From contig JAEUMZ010000125.1 in assembly GCA_016790765.1 (NCBI GenBank), positions 1 to 64,000 of the forward strand: 64,000 bases of DNA, written 5' to 3'. The notes beneath the pieces are model-generated. The model was not told the origin of the DNA and ran no database searches. It worked only from the letters and a program-made list of their open reading frames with translations. Within the stretch, counting starts at the first letter, position 1. Each line of letters starts with the position of its first letter. The position numbers were made by a program, and so were the translations under genes. Source of the DNA: Betaproteobacteria bacterium. Its GTDB lineage: Bacteria > Pseudomonadota > Gammaproteobacteria > Burkholderiales > Usitatibacteraceae. Shown here piece by piece: positions 33,890 to 42,468 of this stretch.

Positions 33890-35809
33890 GTGATATCCAT
33901 AACGCTCCCCGACCAGAGCCGAAAACAATTTGTCGGTCCGCTCACCGTGCGGGACGTCGCGACCGCCATTGGGCCGGGCCTGGCAAAGGCTGCTATCGCG
34001 GGCAAGGTCAATGGCAAATTGGTCGACTTGGACCATTTGCTGACATGTGACGCGTCAGTTGCGATCGTGACGGAACGCGACACCGATGGGCTGACCATCA
34101 TTCGGCATTCGACCGCACACCTGCTGGCCTATGCGGTCAAAGAGCTGTTTCCGGAAGCGCAAGTGACCATCGGCCCCGTCATCGAGAACGGGTTTTACTA
34201 CGACTTCTCGTATAGCCGCCCATTTACGCCCGAAGACTTGAAGGCGATCGAGGCCAGGATGGGCGAGATCGCAAAACGGGACCTTCCGGTGACCCGGAAA
34301 GTAGTGCCTCGAGATGAAGCGGTGGCATATTTCAGCGGCATTGGTGAGCACTACAAGGCCGAAATCATCGCGTCGATCCCGGCCGGTGAAGAGGTCTCTC
34401 TCTACACGGAAGGTGAATTCACGGACCTGTGCCGCGGGCCCCATGTGCCATCAACCGGGAAGATCAAAATCTTCAAGTTGATGAAGGTGGCCGGCGCCTA
34501 TTGGCGTGGGGACTCCAAGAACGAGATGCTTCAGCGCATCTATGGTACTGCGTGGACGAGAAAGGAGGACCAAGACGCGTACTTGCACATGCTTGAGGAG
34601 GCCGAAAAGCGCGATCACCGCAAGCTCGGCAAGCAACTGGATCTGTTTCACCTCCAAGAAGAGGCGCCGGGAATGGTGTTTTGGCATCCAAAGGGATGGG
34701 CGCTTTGGCAACAAGTGGAACAGTACATGCGACGCGTGTACCAGGACAACGGATATCAGGAAATTCGATGCCCGCAAATCCTCGACAAGTCCCTTTGGGT
34801 TCGCTCCGGCCACTGGGAGAACTACAAGGACAACATGTTCACAACGGAATCGGAAAAGCACGATTTCGCGATCAAGCCGATGAACTGCCCGGGCCATGTC
34901 CAGGTTTTCAATTCTGACCTTCGCTCATACCGAGACTTGCCGTTGCGTTACGGGGAGTTTGGCGTTTGCCATCGCAACGAACCTTCCGGTGCCCTGCATG
35001 GCGTCATGCGGGTGCGGGGTTTCGTTCAGGACGATGGACACATCTTCTGCCGCGAGGAGCAGATCAAAGATGAATGTGTGTCTTTCAATCGACTCGCAAT
35101 GTCGGTGTATGAGGACTTTGGGTTCAAGGACATTGCGATCAAGATTGCACTGCGGCCAGAAAAGCGGATTGGCACAGACGACGATTGGGACAAGGCGGAA
35201 GGCGCATTGAGGGAGGCGTTGCGGGCATGTGGCGCAGAGTGGGTTGAGTTGCCCGGGGAAGGAGCCTTCTATGGACCAAAAATCGAGTACCACATGAAGG
35301 ACTCCATTGGCCGAAACTGGCAGTGTGGAACCATGCAGGTCGACTTCTTCATGCCTGGGAGGTTGGGTGCGGAATTTGTCGACGAACACAGCGGCCGACA
35401 AACTCCAGTCATGCTGCACCGCGCAATCGTCGGCTCCCTGGAACGCTTCCTTGGCATCTTGATTGAGAACTATGCAGGTGCACTGCCCCTATGGCTGGCC
35501 CCGGTCCAAATAGTTGCGATGAACGTGACTTCGGAGCAAGTCACGTTTGTTGATAGTGTGGTCAAGGCATTGAAAACACATGGATTTCGCGTTCAGGCCG
35601 ATTTGCGAAACGAGAAGATTTCCTATAAAATTCGTGAACATAGCCTGCAAAAGATTCCATACCAGCTCATTTTGGGCGACAAGGAAATGCAGGCGAATTT
35701 CGTCACGGCTCGAATCCGGGATGGCAAAGGCGGGGGTACGAATCTTTCGCCAATGTCCTTGGACGAGTTCGTTTCGCATTTGCAAGTCGAGTTGGCGGCC
35801 AAGAGATAG
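33890..35809 (+). CDS. thrS: threonine--tRNA ligase
   Basis: Charges tRNA-Thr and edits mis-acylated Ser-tRNA. The 639-residue protein has an N-terminal TGS domain (1-62), the editing domain with [16 protein letters not shown] and the catalytic core. Class II motifs and zinc ligands are visible in [51 protein letters not shown] and [17 protein letters not shown]. The anticodon-binding domain closes the protein. GTG 33890 is preceded by GAAGAG. First gene of thrS-infC-rpmI-rplT-pheST-ihfA, and the upstream leader suggests control by threonine supply. Confidence 0.97.
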   Translation: MISITLPDQSRKQFVGPLTVRDVATAIGPGLAKAAIAGKVNGKLVDLDHLLTCDASVAIVTERDTDGLTIIRHSTAHLLAYAVKELFPEAQVTIGPVIENGFYYDFSYSRPFTPEDLKAIEARMGEIAKRDLPVTRKVVPRDEAVAYFSGIGEHYKAEIIASIPAGEEVSLYTEGEFTDLCRGPHVPSTGKIKIFKLMKVAGAYWRGDSKNEMLQRIYGTAWTRKEDQDAYLHMLEEAEKRDHRKLGKQLDLFHLQEEAPGMVFWHPKGWALWQQVEQYMRRVYQDNGYQEIRCPQILDKSLWVRSGHWENYKDNMFTTESEKHDFAIKPMNCPGHVQVFNSDLRSYRDLPLRYGEFGVCHRNEPSGALHGVMRVRGFVQDDGHIFCREEQIKDECVSFNRLAMSVYEDFGFKDIAIKIALRPEKRIGTDDDWDKAEGALREALRACGAEWVELPGEGAFYGPKIEYHMKDSIGRNWQCGTMQVDFFMPGRLGAEFVDEHSGRQTPVMLHRAIVGSLERFLGILIENYAGALPLWLAPVQIVAMNVTSEQVTFVDSVVKALKTHGFRVQADLRNEKISYKIREHSLQKIPYQLILGDKEMQANFVTARIRDGKGGGTNLSPMSLDEFVSHLQVELAAKR

Positions 35810-35882
35810 TTGCCATCCTTGATAAGGGCCTTGCGGCGGCCGATGGGTTGCCCAAGTTTCGATCAATTTCTGGGAGCGTGTT

Positions 35883-36407
35883 ATAGCTACTGACAAATCC
35901 GTCCGGATCAATGCAGAAATTGCCGGTATTCCCGAGGTCCGCTTGCTTGGACCTGAAGGGGAGCAAATCGGTATCGTTACTCTGGGCGAAGCAAATCGGC
36001 ACGCAGAAGAGCTGGAATTGGATTTGGTCGAAATCGCACCGACCGCCAAGCCTCCCGTGTGCCGAATCATGGACTTCGGCAAATACAAGTACCGTGAGGC
36101 AAAGAAAGCCCACGAAGCCAAGCTGAAGCAGAAGCAGATCCAAGTCAAGGAAGTGAAGTTTCGGCCCGGCACCGATGATGGCGACTACAACATCAAGGTT
36201 CGAAATCTTCGACGTTTCCTTGAAGAAGGTGACAAGACCAAGATTACGCTGCGCTTTCGTGGACGTGAAATGGCGCATCAGGAGTTGGGAGTTGCGCTCC
36301 TGAAACGCGTGGAAGCGGACTTGGCGGAATATGGCCAGGTCGAACAGTTTCCAAAGATGGAGGGTCGCCAAATGATCATGATGGTCGGCCCAAAGAAGAA
36401 GCACTGA
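35883..36407 (+). CDS. infC: translation initiation factor IF-3, AUA start codon
   Basis: IF-3 binds 30S, prevents premature 50S joining and rejects non-canonical start codons. The 174-residue product reads (M)[22 protein letters not shown], matching betaproteobacterial IF-3 N-termini, and continues with [23 protein letters not shown] and [17 protein letters not shown]. No ATG, GTG or TTG lies at the homologous start. ATA 35883 is six bases after GGGAG (35872-35876). Non-standard initiation (AUU in E. coli) is how IF-3 represses its own mRNA. The first standard codon, TTG 35943, would lose 20 conserved residues. Confidence 0.94.
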   Translation: MATDKSVRINAEIAGIPEVRLLGPEGEQIGIVTLGEANRHAEELELDLVEIAPTAKPPVCRIMDFGKYKYREAKKAHEAKLKQKQIQVKEVKFRPGTDDGDYNIKVRNLRRFLEEGDKTKITLRFRGREMAHQELGVALLKRVEADLAEYGQVEQFPKMEGRQMIMMVGPKKKH

Positions 36408-36525
36408 GGTGCTGAAGCAAGGGTGCATCAACCCGGATTCATGAACGATGCCGATAAGCCGACTTCAGGTTCAAAGTGTGGAATCGTTCCACCACCTGCT
36501 GCGGTCAACCAAAGAGTCACATAAC

Positions 36526-36723
36526 ATGCCCAAGATGAAGACCAAGAGCGGGGCCGCAAAGCGCTTCAAAGCGCGCGCAAGCGGATCCATCAAACGCTCG
36601 ATGGCGTTCAAGCGCCATATCCTGACCAAGAAGACGACAAAGAACAAGCGGCAGCTTCGAGGTACAGCAGAAATCCATTCCACCAACATGGGGCACGTTC
36701 GCGCCATGTTGCCGTACGCGTAA
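36526..36723 (+). CDS. rpmI: 50S ribosomal protein L35
   Basis: 65-residue basic ribosomal protein beginning [33 protein letters not shown], a near-canonical L35. Start ATG 36526 has AAAGAG upstream. An earlier in-frame start at 36451 would add a non-conserved extension. The 118-nt gap after infC could hold the L20-binding operator known in E. coli; I did not resolve a fold. Confidence 0.96.
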   Translation: MPKMKTKSGAAKRFKARASGSIKRSMAFKRHILTKKTTKNKRQLRGTAEIHSTNMGHVRAMLPYA

Positions 36724-36734
36724 GGGAGCGAAGC

Positions 36735-37094
36735 ATGCCAAGAGTCAAACGTGGTGTGACGGCACGCGCGCGTCACAAGAAAGTTCTGAATGCGGCCAAG
36801 GGTTTTCGCGGTCGTCGTAGTTCTGCCTTTCGAATTGCCAAAGAAGCGGTAATGAAGGCTGGGCAATATGCGTACCGCGATCGTCGCAACAAGAAGAGGG
36901 TATTTCGTGCACTTTGGATTGCCCGGATCAATGCAGCCGTTCGCGAGGGCGGCATGACGTACTCGGCTTTCATGAACGGACTGAAAAAGGCGGCGATCGA
37001 TGTCGATCGCAAGGTACTGGCGGATCTGGCCGTCATGGACAAGCCCGCCTTTGCACGATTTATGGAGCAAGCGAAAGCCGGGCTTGCGGCATAG
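36735..37094 (+). CDS. rplT: 50S ribosomal protein L20
   Basis: 119-residue primary 23S rRNA-binding protein. It begins [55 protein letters not shown], which is strongly conserved. L20 commonly represses rpmI-rplT translation. It lies 11 nt after rpmI and ends 23 nt before an intrinsic terminator. Confidence 0.97.
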   Translation: MPRVKRGVTARARHKKVLNAAKGFRGRRSSAFRIAKEAVMKAGQYAYRDRRNKKRVFRALWIARINAAVREGGMTYSAFMNGLKKAAIDVDRKVLADLAVMDKPAFARFMEQAKAGLAA

Positions 37095-37117
37095 TTACTT
37101 GCGCCGTCGTACCAGAA

Positions 37118-37148
37118 AGCCCGCTACAGAACAGCGGGCTTTTTTTTT
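37118..37148 (+). terminator. intrinsic terminator between rplT and pheS
   Basis: AGCCCGCT (37118-37125) pairs with AGCGGGCT (37133-37140) around a seven-base loop, followed by eight T (37141-37148). It separates thrS-infC-rpmI-rplT from pheST-ihfA. The 23 nt between rplT and the hairpin leave no room for a pheM-type leader peptide. Confidence 0.85.
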
Positions 37149-37169
37149 AGTGACTACATTCACGGGGGC

Positions 37170-37197
37170 TTGCACTTGGCCTTCCTCAGTCCACAAT
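37170..37197 (+). promoter_or_regulatory. putative promoter for pheST-ihfA
   Basis: TTGCAC (37170-37175) and CACAAT (37192-37197) are spaced 16 bp, just after the rplT terminator. The expected start lies only about 10 nt before the pheS ATG, giving a very short leader, so the call is tentative. Confidence 0.35.
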
Positions 37198-37214
37198 TCT
37201 TCAAACCAATTCCC

Positions 37215-38228
37215 ATGTCCTCACTCGAACAGATACTTATGGACGCACGCTTGTCGATGTCAAAGGCAAGCAGTCTTCCTGAGTTGGAACAAGCCAAGGC
37301 CCGTTTCCTGGGCAAGAACGGGATCGTCACTGCACAGCTCAAAGGGCTGTCCTTGCTTGACGTGGAAGCCAGAAAACTCGCCGGCGCAGCCGTCAACCGT
37401 TGCAAGGCCGAGATCGAATTGCTGGTGGAATCGGCAAAAGAACGAATCGCCGAGGCGGATCTTCAGGCCAAGCTGGCTGAGGAGTCCATTGACGTCACAT
37501 TGCCAGGTCGAAACCCCGGCATGGGCAGCCTTCACCCAGTATCCCTTGCGCTCGAACGCATCGAGAAGTTGTTTGCAAGCGTGGGGTTTTCCGTTGCAGA
37601 CGGACCGGAGATCGAAACGGACGAGAACAACTTCGCCATGCTCAACATGCCCGTGGACCATCCTGCCCGATCAATGCAGGATACCTTCTACCTGAAGGGC
37701 ACATCGAATGTCTTGCGGACTCACACTTCGCCGGTCCAGATTCGCTACATGCAGGAGCATTCCAAGAAGTGTGGACCTCCCTATCGAATCATTTGCCCCG
37801 GGCGGGTCTATCGATGCGACCACGATGCCACTCATTCCCCGATGTTCCACCAAATAGAGGGACTGTGGGTGGACACCGGAATTAGCCTCGCAGACCTCAA
37901 GGCGACATTGACTCAGCTCTTTCGCATGTTCTTTGAACGCGAGTCCATCAACATTCGCTTCAGGCCGTCGTACTTTCCATTTGTGGAACCCGGTGTTGAA
38001 GTGGATATGGAGTGGGAGAGCAAAGGGGGTAAGGTGAAATGGCTCGAGATCGGCGGCGCCGGTGTTGTTCATCCGCAGGTGCTTCGTAACGGAGGCGTCG
38101 ATCCGGAAAGGTACTCCGGGTTCGCGTTCGGAATGGGGCTGGATCGGCTGGCGATGCTCAAGTATGGCGTCAACGATTTGCGCCTGTTCTTCGAAAATGA
38201 CATGCGTTTCTTGCGCCAGTTCACTTGA
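37215..38228 (+). CDS. pheS: phenylalanine--tRNA ligase alpha subunit
   Basis: Catalytic subunit of the (alpha-beta)2 phenylalanyl-tRNA synthetase, 337 residues. An N-terminal coiled coil (about 1-85, with LEQAKARFLGKNGIVTAQLKGL) precedes the class II core: TDENNFAMLNMPVDHPARSMQDTFYLK, RTHTSPVQIRYM, PGRVYRCDHDATHSPMFHQIEGLWVD and GGAGVVHPQVLRNGGVDPERYSGFAFGMGLDRLAMLKYG. ATG 37215 gives the usual MS-x-LEQI start; TTG 37170 would add non-conserved residues. Shine-Dalgarno complementarity is poor. pheT follows after 12 nt. Confidence 0.97.
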   Translation: MSSLEQILMDARLSMSKASSLPELEQAKARFLGKNGIVTAQLKGLSLLDVEARKLAGAAVNRCKAEIELLVESAKERIAEADLQAKLAEESIDVTLPGRNPGMGSLHPVSLALERIEKLFASVGFSVADGPEIETDENNFAMLNMPVDHPARSMQDTFYLKGTSNVLRTHTSPVQIRYMQEHSKKCGPPYRIICPGRVYRCDHDATHSPMFHQIEGLWVDTGISLADLKATLTQLFRMFFERESINIRFRPSYFPFVEPGVEVDMEWESKGGKVKWLEIGGAGVVHPQVLRNGGVDPERYSGFAFGMGLDRLAMLKYGVNDLRLFFENDMRFLRQFT

Positions 38229-38240
38229 GGAGCGAACGAC

Positions 38241-40622
38241 ATGAAAATTTCAGTCAATCGACTCAGGGAACTGGTACCGACCACGATGTCGACTGAGGAG
38301 CTCGCGCAGTCCCTCACCATGGCGGGATTGGAAGTAGAGGCAATAGACACATTGGCGCCTCAGTTTTCCAAAGTCTGTGTAGCCAGGATTGTCAGCGCAG
38401 ACCCGCACCCCAATGCGGAAAAACTCAGGGTTTGCCGTGTCGAAGTAGGAGGCAAGGACCTGCTGCAGATCGTTTGCGGCGCACCAAATGCACGCGTGGG
38501 CTTGACGGTCCCGTGCGCGAGGGTGGGCGCGAAATTGCCGGGATTGGAAATCAGGGCCGCAAAGCTGCGTGGCGTTGAGTCCTTCGGAATGCTCTGCTCA
38601 GCAGCTGAACTGGGACTGTCATCTGACCAATCAGGCCTGATGGAGCTTGCCCCTGAGGCGGAGCCCGGAGTGGACATCCGGCAATGGCTTGGCCTTGACG
38701 ATGAAATCTTGACCTTGAAGGTCACGCCAAATCGCGGAGATTGCCTGTCCTACATCGGTGTGGCGCGCGATTTTGCCGCGGTGACGGGTTTGGCAACTGC
38801 ATTTGATGTCTCGAATCCAGTTGAGCCCACCGACCTCACGTTGACCGTCCCTGTCACCATTTCCAATCGTGAGGCATGCGGACAGTATTTCGGACGCGTA
38901 TTGACCGGACTTGACATCAATGCAAGCAGCCCCGAATGGTTGCGCCGCAGGCTGGAGCAGGCTGGCCTGAGGCCGATTTCGCCGTTGGTCGACATTACCA
39001 ACCTGGTCATGATCGAGATCGGCCAGCCGATGCATGCCTTTGATTTCTCGAAGCTGAAGGGAGGAATTGACGTTAGATTTGCGCGGGCCGGTGAACAACT
39101 CAAGTTGTTGACGGGCGTTGAAGCGGCGCTAGACAAAGACATCTTGGCGATATCTGACGAAACCGGCCCGATCGCTGCTGGCGGTGTAATGGGCGGCGAG
39201 TCGACCATGTGTTCGGTCACGACATCCAACGTGTTTTTCGAGGCGGCATGGTTTTCGCCCGAAGCCATTCGCGGCAAGGCAAAGGTGCTGGGCGTACATT
39301 CAGATGCGGCATATCGATTCGAACGTGGCGTGGATCCGAGTTTGGCCCGGCGAGCCATCGAATGGGCGACTCAACTCGCGCGTGACATTTGCGGCACTTC
39401 CACGACACAAATCGGTCCCATCATTGCCGCAAGAGGTTCCCTGCCTCAAAACCAAGTCACGCAAGTCCGCTACAAGCGCGTGGAGCACCTGATCGGCATG
39501 CCGATCGAAGTGCGTACCCAGATTGAGACCTTGAAGAGGGTCGGCTGCCAAGTCGATGCAATGGAAGCGGCAATGCAAGTTGTGGCGCCGAGCCATCGTT
39601 TCGATCTTGGGATAGAAGAAGACTTCATCGAGGAAATTGCGCGAATTCACGGATACGATCGAATTCCGGAACGCTTGCCCGAATCCACTCTCGCCATGTT
39701 GCCGGTTCCTTCCAGCTATACCGATCCATCAACGATCAAGCGGATGGTGGCTAGACTGGGCTACCACGAGGTGATCAACTACAGTTTCGTCGATCCTGAG
39801 TGGGAAATGGATCTGTGCAGCAACACGGGCGCCGTGAGTTTGGAAAACCCAATTTCTTCCAACATGACGGTGATGCGTTCAAGCCTCGTTGGCGGGCTCA
39901 TTGCAAGTCTGCGTTACAACCTGGATCAAGGTGAATCGCGAGTCAGGTTGTTTGAAGTAGGGCGGTGCTTTGTCGGCTCGGCTGCGGATGCAACTGTTCA
40001 ACCCGAGCGCTTGGGATTGGTCGCCTATGGGCCGAGGGTGCCTGAACAGTGGGGGGAGGGCGGACAGAAAGGGCCCCGGGCGGAATTTTTCTCTGTCAAG
40101 GGTGACTTGGAACTCTTGCTGGGTCAACGTCGAATCGAGTTCGAGCCTGCCATACACCCGGCTTTCCACCCTGGCAGGTCTGCATCGATTCGAATTGAGG
40201 GACATGTTGCCGGCGTCATCGGAGAACTGCATCCGCGATGGGTCCAAAAGTACTCACTCAGGACGGCTCCAATCTTGGCGGAGATTGGTACCGGGGTCAT
40301 CAGTCAAGGATCGAAGTTTCGTTTCGCTGACTTTTCACGCATGCAGCGCGTTAGGCGAGACATCGCATTGAATTTCTCCGAGTCCTGTTCATTTGCGTCG
40401 ATCAGATCTGCGGTATGGGGCATGAACATCCCGGTTCTATGCGAGTTTGAGCCATTCGATATTTATCGCGGACCGAGCCTTCCTTCCGGACAAAAAAGTG
40501 TTGCGTTTCGGGTAGTTATGCAGGATACTGAGAGAACTTTGACAGATATCGACGCCGACTTGATAGTGTCGAAAATTATTGATGTCTTAGGTGAGAAGTT
40601 TGGCGCAACTATCAGAAAATAA
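38241..40622 (+). CDS. pheT: phenylalanine--tRNA ligase beta subunit
   Basis: 793-residue beta subunit with tRNA-binding and editing domains. Recognisable parts are the N-terminal MKISVNRLRELVP, an EMAP-type tRNA-binding domain (about 40-150, GKDLLQIVCGAPNARVGLTVPCARVGAKLPG), the B3/B4 editing domain, B5 (HRFDLGIEEDFIEEIARIHGYDRIPE), the catalytic-like domain with NPISSNMTVMRSSLVGGL, and a C-terminal ferredoxin-fold anticodon-binding domain (FSRMQRVRRDIAL). GAGGAG precedes the ATG. Codon use is noticeably more AT-rich than in the flanking 1-20 kb genes. Confidence 0.97.
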   Translation: MKISVNRLRELVPTTMSTEELAQSLTMAGLEVEAIDTLAPQFSKVCVARIVSADPHPNAEKLRVCRVEVGGKDLLQIVCGAPNARVGLTVPCARVGAKLPGLEIRAAKLRGVESFGMLCSAAELGLSSDQSGLMELAPEAEPGVDIRQWLGLDDEILTLKVTPNRGDCLSYIGVARDFAAVTGLATAFDVSNPVEPTDLTLTVPVTISNREACGQYFGRVLTGLDINASSPEWLRRRLEQAGLRPISPLVDITNLVMIEIGQPMHAFDFSKLKGGIDVRFARAGEQLKLLTGVEAALDKDILAISDETGPIAAGGVMGGESTMCSVTTSNVFFEAAWFSPEAIRGKAKVLGVHSDAAYRFERGVDPSLARRAIEWATQLARDICGTSTTQIGPIIAARGSLPQNQVTQVRYKRVEHLIGMPIEVRTQIETLKRVGCQVDAMEAAMQVVAPSHRFDLGIEEDFIEEIARIHGYDRIPERLPESTLAMLPVPSSYTDPSTIKRMVARLGYHEVINYSFVDPEWEMDLCSNTGAVSLENPISSNMTVMRSSLVGGLIASLRYNLDQGESRVRLFEVGRCFVGSAADATVQPERLGLVAYGPRVPEQWGEGGQKGPRAEFFSVKGDLELLLGQRRIEFEPAIHPAFHPGRSASIRIEGHVAGVIGELHPRWVQKYSLRTAPILAEIGTGVISQGSKFRFADFSRMQRVRRDIALNFSESCSFASIRSAVWGMNIPVLCEFEPFDIYRGPSLPSGQKSVAFRVVMQDTERTLTDIDADLIVSKIIDVLGEKFGATIRK

Positions 40623-40634
40623 ACAATTTTATTG

Positions 40635-40940
40635 ATGACTCTCACCAAAGCAGAGCTCGCGGACCTTATGTTCGAAAAAGTGGGGCTCAATAAGAGGGAA
40701 GCAAAGGACATGGTTGAGTCCTTTTTCGAGGAAATTCGCTTGGCGCTCGAGAATGGGGATTGCGTGAAGCTTTCCGGTTTCGGCAACTTCCAGCTACGAA
40801 ACAAACCCCAGCGTCCTGGGCGCAATCCCAAGACGGGCGAGGAAATCCCGATCACTGCCCGACGGGTTGTCACTTTTCATGCGAGTCAAAAGCTGAAGAG
40901 CCTTGTGGAGAAGGCGCATGGACCAAGCAGCAACCAATAG
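40635..40940 (+). CDS. ihfA: integration host factor subunit alpha
   Basis: 101-residue HU/IHF-family DNA-bending protein that pairs with IHF-beta. The sequence [42 protein letters not shown] and the beta-arm [41 protein letters not shown] are diagnostic of the alpha subunit. ATG 40635 is chosen over the adjacent TTG 40632. IHF often helps sigma-54 activators, which is relevant to the PrsR promoter. It overlaps the following merR-family gene by 23 bases. Confidence 0.96.
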   Translation: MTLTKAELADLMFEKVGLNKREAKDMVESFFEEIRLALENGDCVKLSGFGNFQLRNKPQRPGRNPKTGEEIPITARRVVTFHASQKLKSLVEKAHGPSSNQ

Positions 40941-41280
40941 CCTGCCAACCATACCAAACAAGCGCTATTTCACCATTGGTGAAGTCAGCGAGCTTTGTGG
41001 CGTCAAGCCTCATGTACTTCGGTATTGGGAGCAAGAATTCACGCAACTGAAACCCTTGAAGCGGCGTGGTAACCGACGGTACTACCAACACCATGAAGTC
41101 ATTTTGATTCGGCGTATCCGGGAACTGTTGTATGAGCATGGATTTACGATCAATGGAGCGAGAAATCGATTGGACGATCCTGCTGGATCTGCTATCCCGA
41201 GACTTGAAATGCCGCCACTGACCGGAAATGCTGAGCTCAAGAGCGAGCTTTGGGCTTTGGTAGGAATCCTGTCCCGATAG
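40918..41280 (+). CDS. MerR-family transcriptional regulator (ihfA-linked)
   Basis: 120-residue regulator with an N-terminal MerR winged helix ([71 protein letters not shown], about residues 14-83). The remaining ~37 residues are short and lack metal-binding Cys motifs, so it is not a metal sensor. ATG 40918 has GGAGAAGG upstream. This MerR-type gene follows ihfA in many beta- and gammaproteobacteria and its target is generally unknown. Confidence 0.9.
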   Translation: MDQAATNSLPTIPNKRYFTIGEVSELCGVKPHVLRYWEQEFTQLKPLKRRGNRRYYQHHEVILIRRIRELLYEHGFTINGARNRLDDPAGSAIPRLEMPPLTGNAELKSELWALVGILSR

Positions 41281-41307
41281 TGATTACTGATAAAATTTGA
41301 GGATCGG

Positions 41308-41385
<78 letters not shown>

Positions 41386-41390
41386 AATTG

Positions 41391-41409
41391 AGGGAGCAGT
41401 CCCTTTTTT
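41391..41409 (+). terminator. terminator after tRNA-Pro
   Basis: Short hairpin AGGGA (41391-41395) with TCCCT (41400-41404), four-base loop, followed by a T run to 41409. It begins six bases after the tRNA CCA. The stem is only 5 bp, so efficiency may be moderate. Confidence 0.65.
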
Positions 41410-41586
41410 GGGCGATTACAATGGCGTCTAATGTATATTATGTCAACTATTTATGATTGTGAGTCTTTCCCACAAGTGGCAGGCTGAATCAAACCCGCTG
41501 CCTGTCCACCTTCACATCTGAAACCAATCCGACCGCGTAAACCTTGCAGCCACAACACGACCAAACCACAAACTGTGGAGACTTAA

Positions 41587-42459
41587 ATGGGATTGCGCAC
41601 CAAATTCAACCTCGTCTTGCTTCTGGTCTTCACCTTGGGGCTGGCGGTTACTGGATACGTTTCCTACAATCTCCTTCAGCAAAATGCCAAAGACGAGGTT
41701 CTCCGGAATGCCGGTGTCATCATGGAAGCAGCACTTTCCATGCGTCACTACACCCAAAAGCACGTCTCTCCGAAGCTCGATTACCAGCCCGATACTTTCC
41801 TGCCAGAGTCTGTCCCAGCATTTGCGGCCACGGAAATGATGAATCAACTCCGCAAGAAATACGACAGCTACCACTACAAGGAAGCGGCCCTCAATCCTAC
41901 CAATCCCCGCGACCGAGCAGTGGAATGGGAAGCCGACATCGTCAATGAATTTCGCAACAACGCGGGCAAGCAAGAAATCATGGGAATGCGCATGGCGGCA
42001 TCTGGACCGGCACTTTACTTGGCCCGGCCGTTGCGCATCTCCGAAGAAGGCTGCCTCGCTTGCCACAGCACGGCGGATCGCGCACCTGCGCCGCTGGTTG
42101 CACAATACGGGGCCAACAACGGTTTTGGCTGGAAGCTCAACGAGACCATTGGGGCGCAAATCGTCTCGGTGCCAATGACTGTGCCGATCGCCAACGCTGA
42201 TCGCGCCTTCATTACGTTCATGGGCTCGATCACTGGAGTATTTGTCCTTCTCTTTATCATCCTGAATGTGATGTTGTCGTTCCTCATCGTACGGCCCATC
42301 ACGCGCTTGTCCGAGGCCGCCAACGAAATCAGCACTGGAAACATGGATATTCCCGAGTTTTCCGACCGCGGGAATGACGAAATGGCGCTCTTGTCCAAAT
42401 CCTTCAATCGCATGCGCCGAAGCCTCCAAAAGGCCATTTCCCTCATCGATGAGGGTTGA
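41587..42459 (+). CDS. Tll0287-like (DUF3365) c-type haem sensor with HAMP domain
   Basis: 290-residue membrane protein. TM1 lies at about residues 8-28. A periplasmic Tll0287-like/DUF3365 domain follows, with one c-type haem site CLACH (Cys156, Cys159, His160). TM2 is at about 208-235, and a HAMP domain (about 236-285, IVRPITRLSEAANEISTGNMDIPEFSDRGNDEMALLSKSFNRM) ends the protein. There is no output domain after HAMP. The Ser/Thr kinase gene begins nine bases after the stop, so the sensor probably signals to a separate cytosolic kinase. A redox, NO or CO signal is plausible but inferred. Confidence 0.88.
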   Translation: MGLRTKFNLVLLLVFTLGLAVTGYVSYNLLQQNAKDEVLRNAGVIMEAALSMRHYTQKHVSPKLDYQPDTFLPESVPAFAATEMMNQLRKKYDSYHYKEAALNPTNPRDRAVEWEADIVNEFRNNAGKQEIMGMRMAASGPALYLARPLRISEEGCLACHSTADRAPAPLVAQYGANNGFGWKLNETIGAQIVSVPMTVPIANADRAFITFMGSITGVFVLLFIILNVMLSFLIVRPITRLSEAANEISTGNMDIPEFSDRGNDEMALLSKSFNRMRRSLQKAISLIDEG

Positions 42460-42468
42460 TCCGTCGTT

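Noticed and set aside
35943-36407. TTG 35943 as the infC start
   Set aside because: It would remove 20 conserved N-terminal IF-3 residues and has no Shine-Dalgarno sequence, whereas ATA 35883 has one at ideal spacing.
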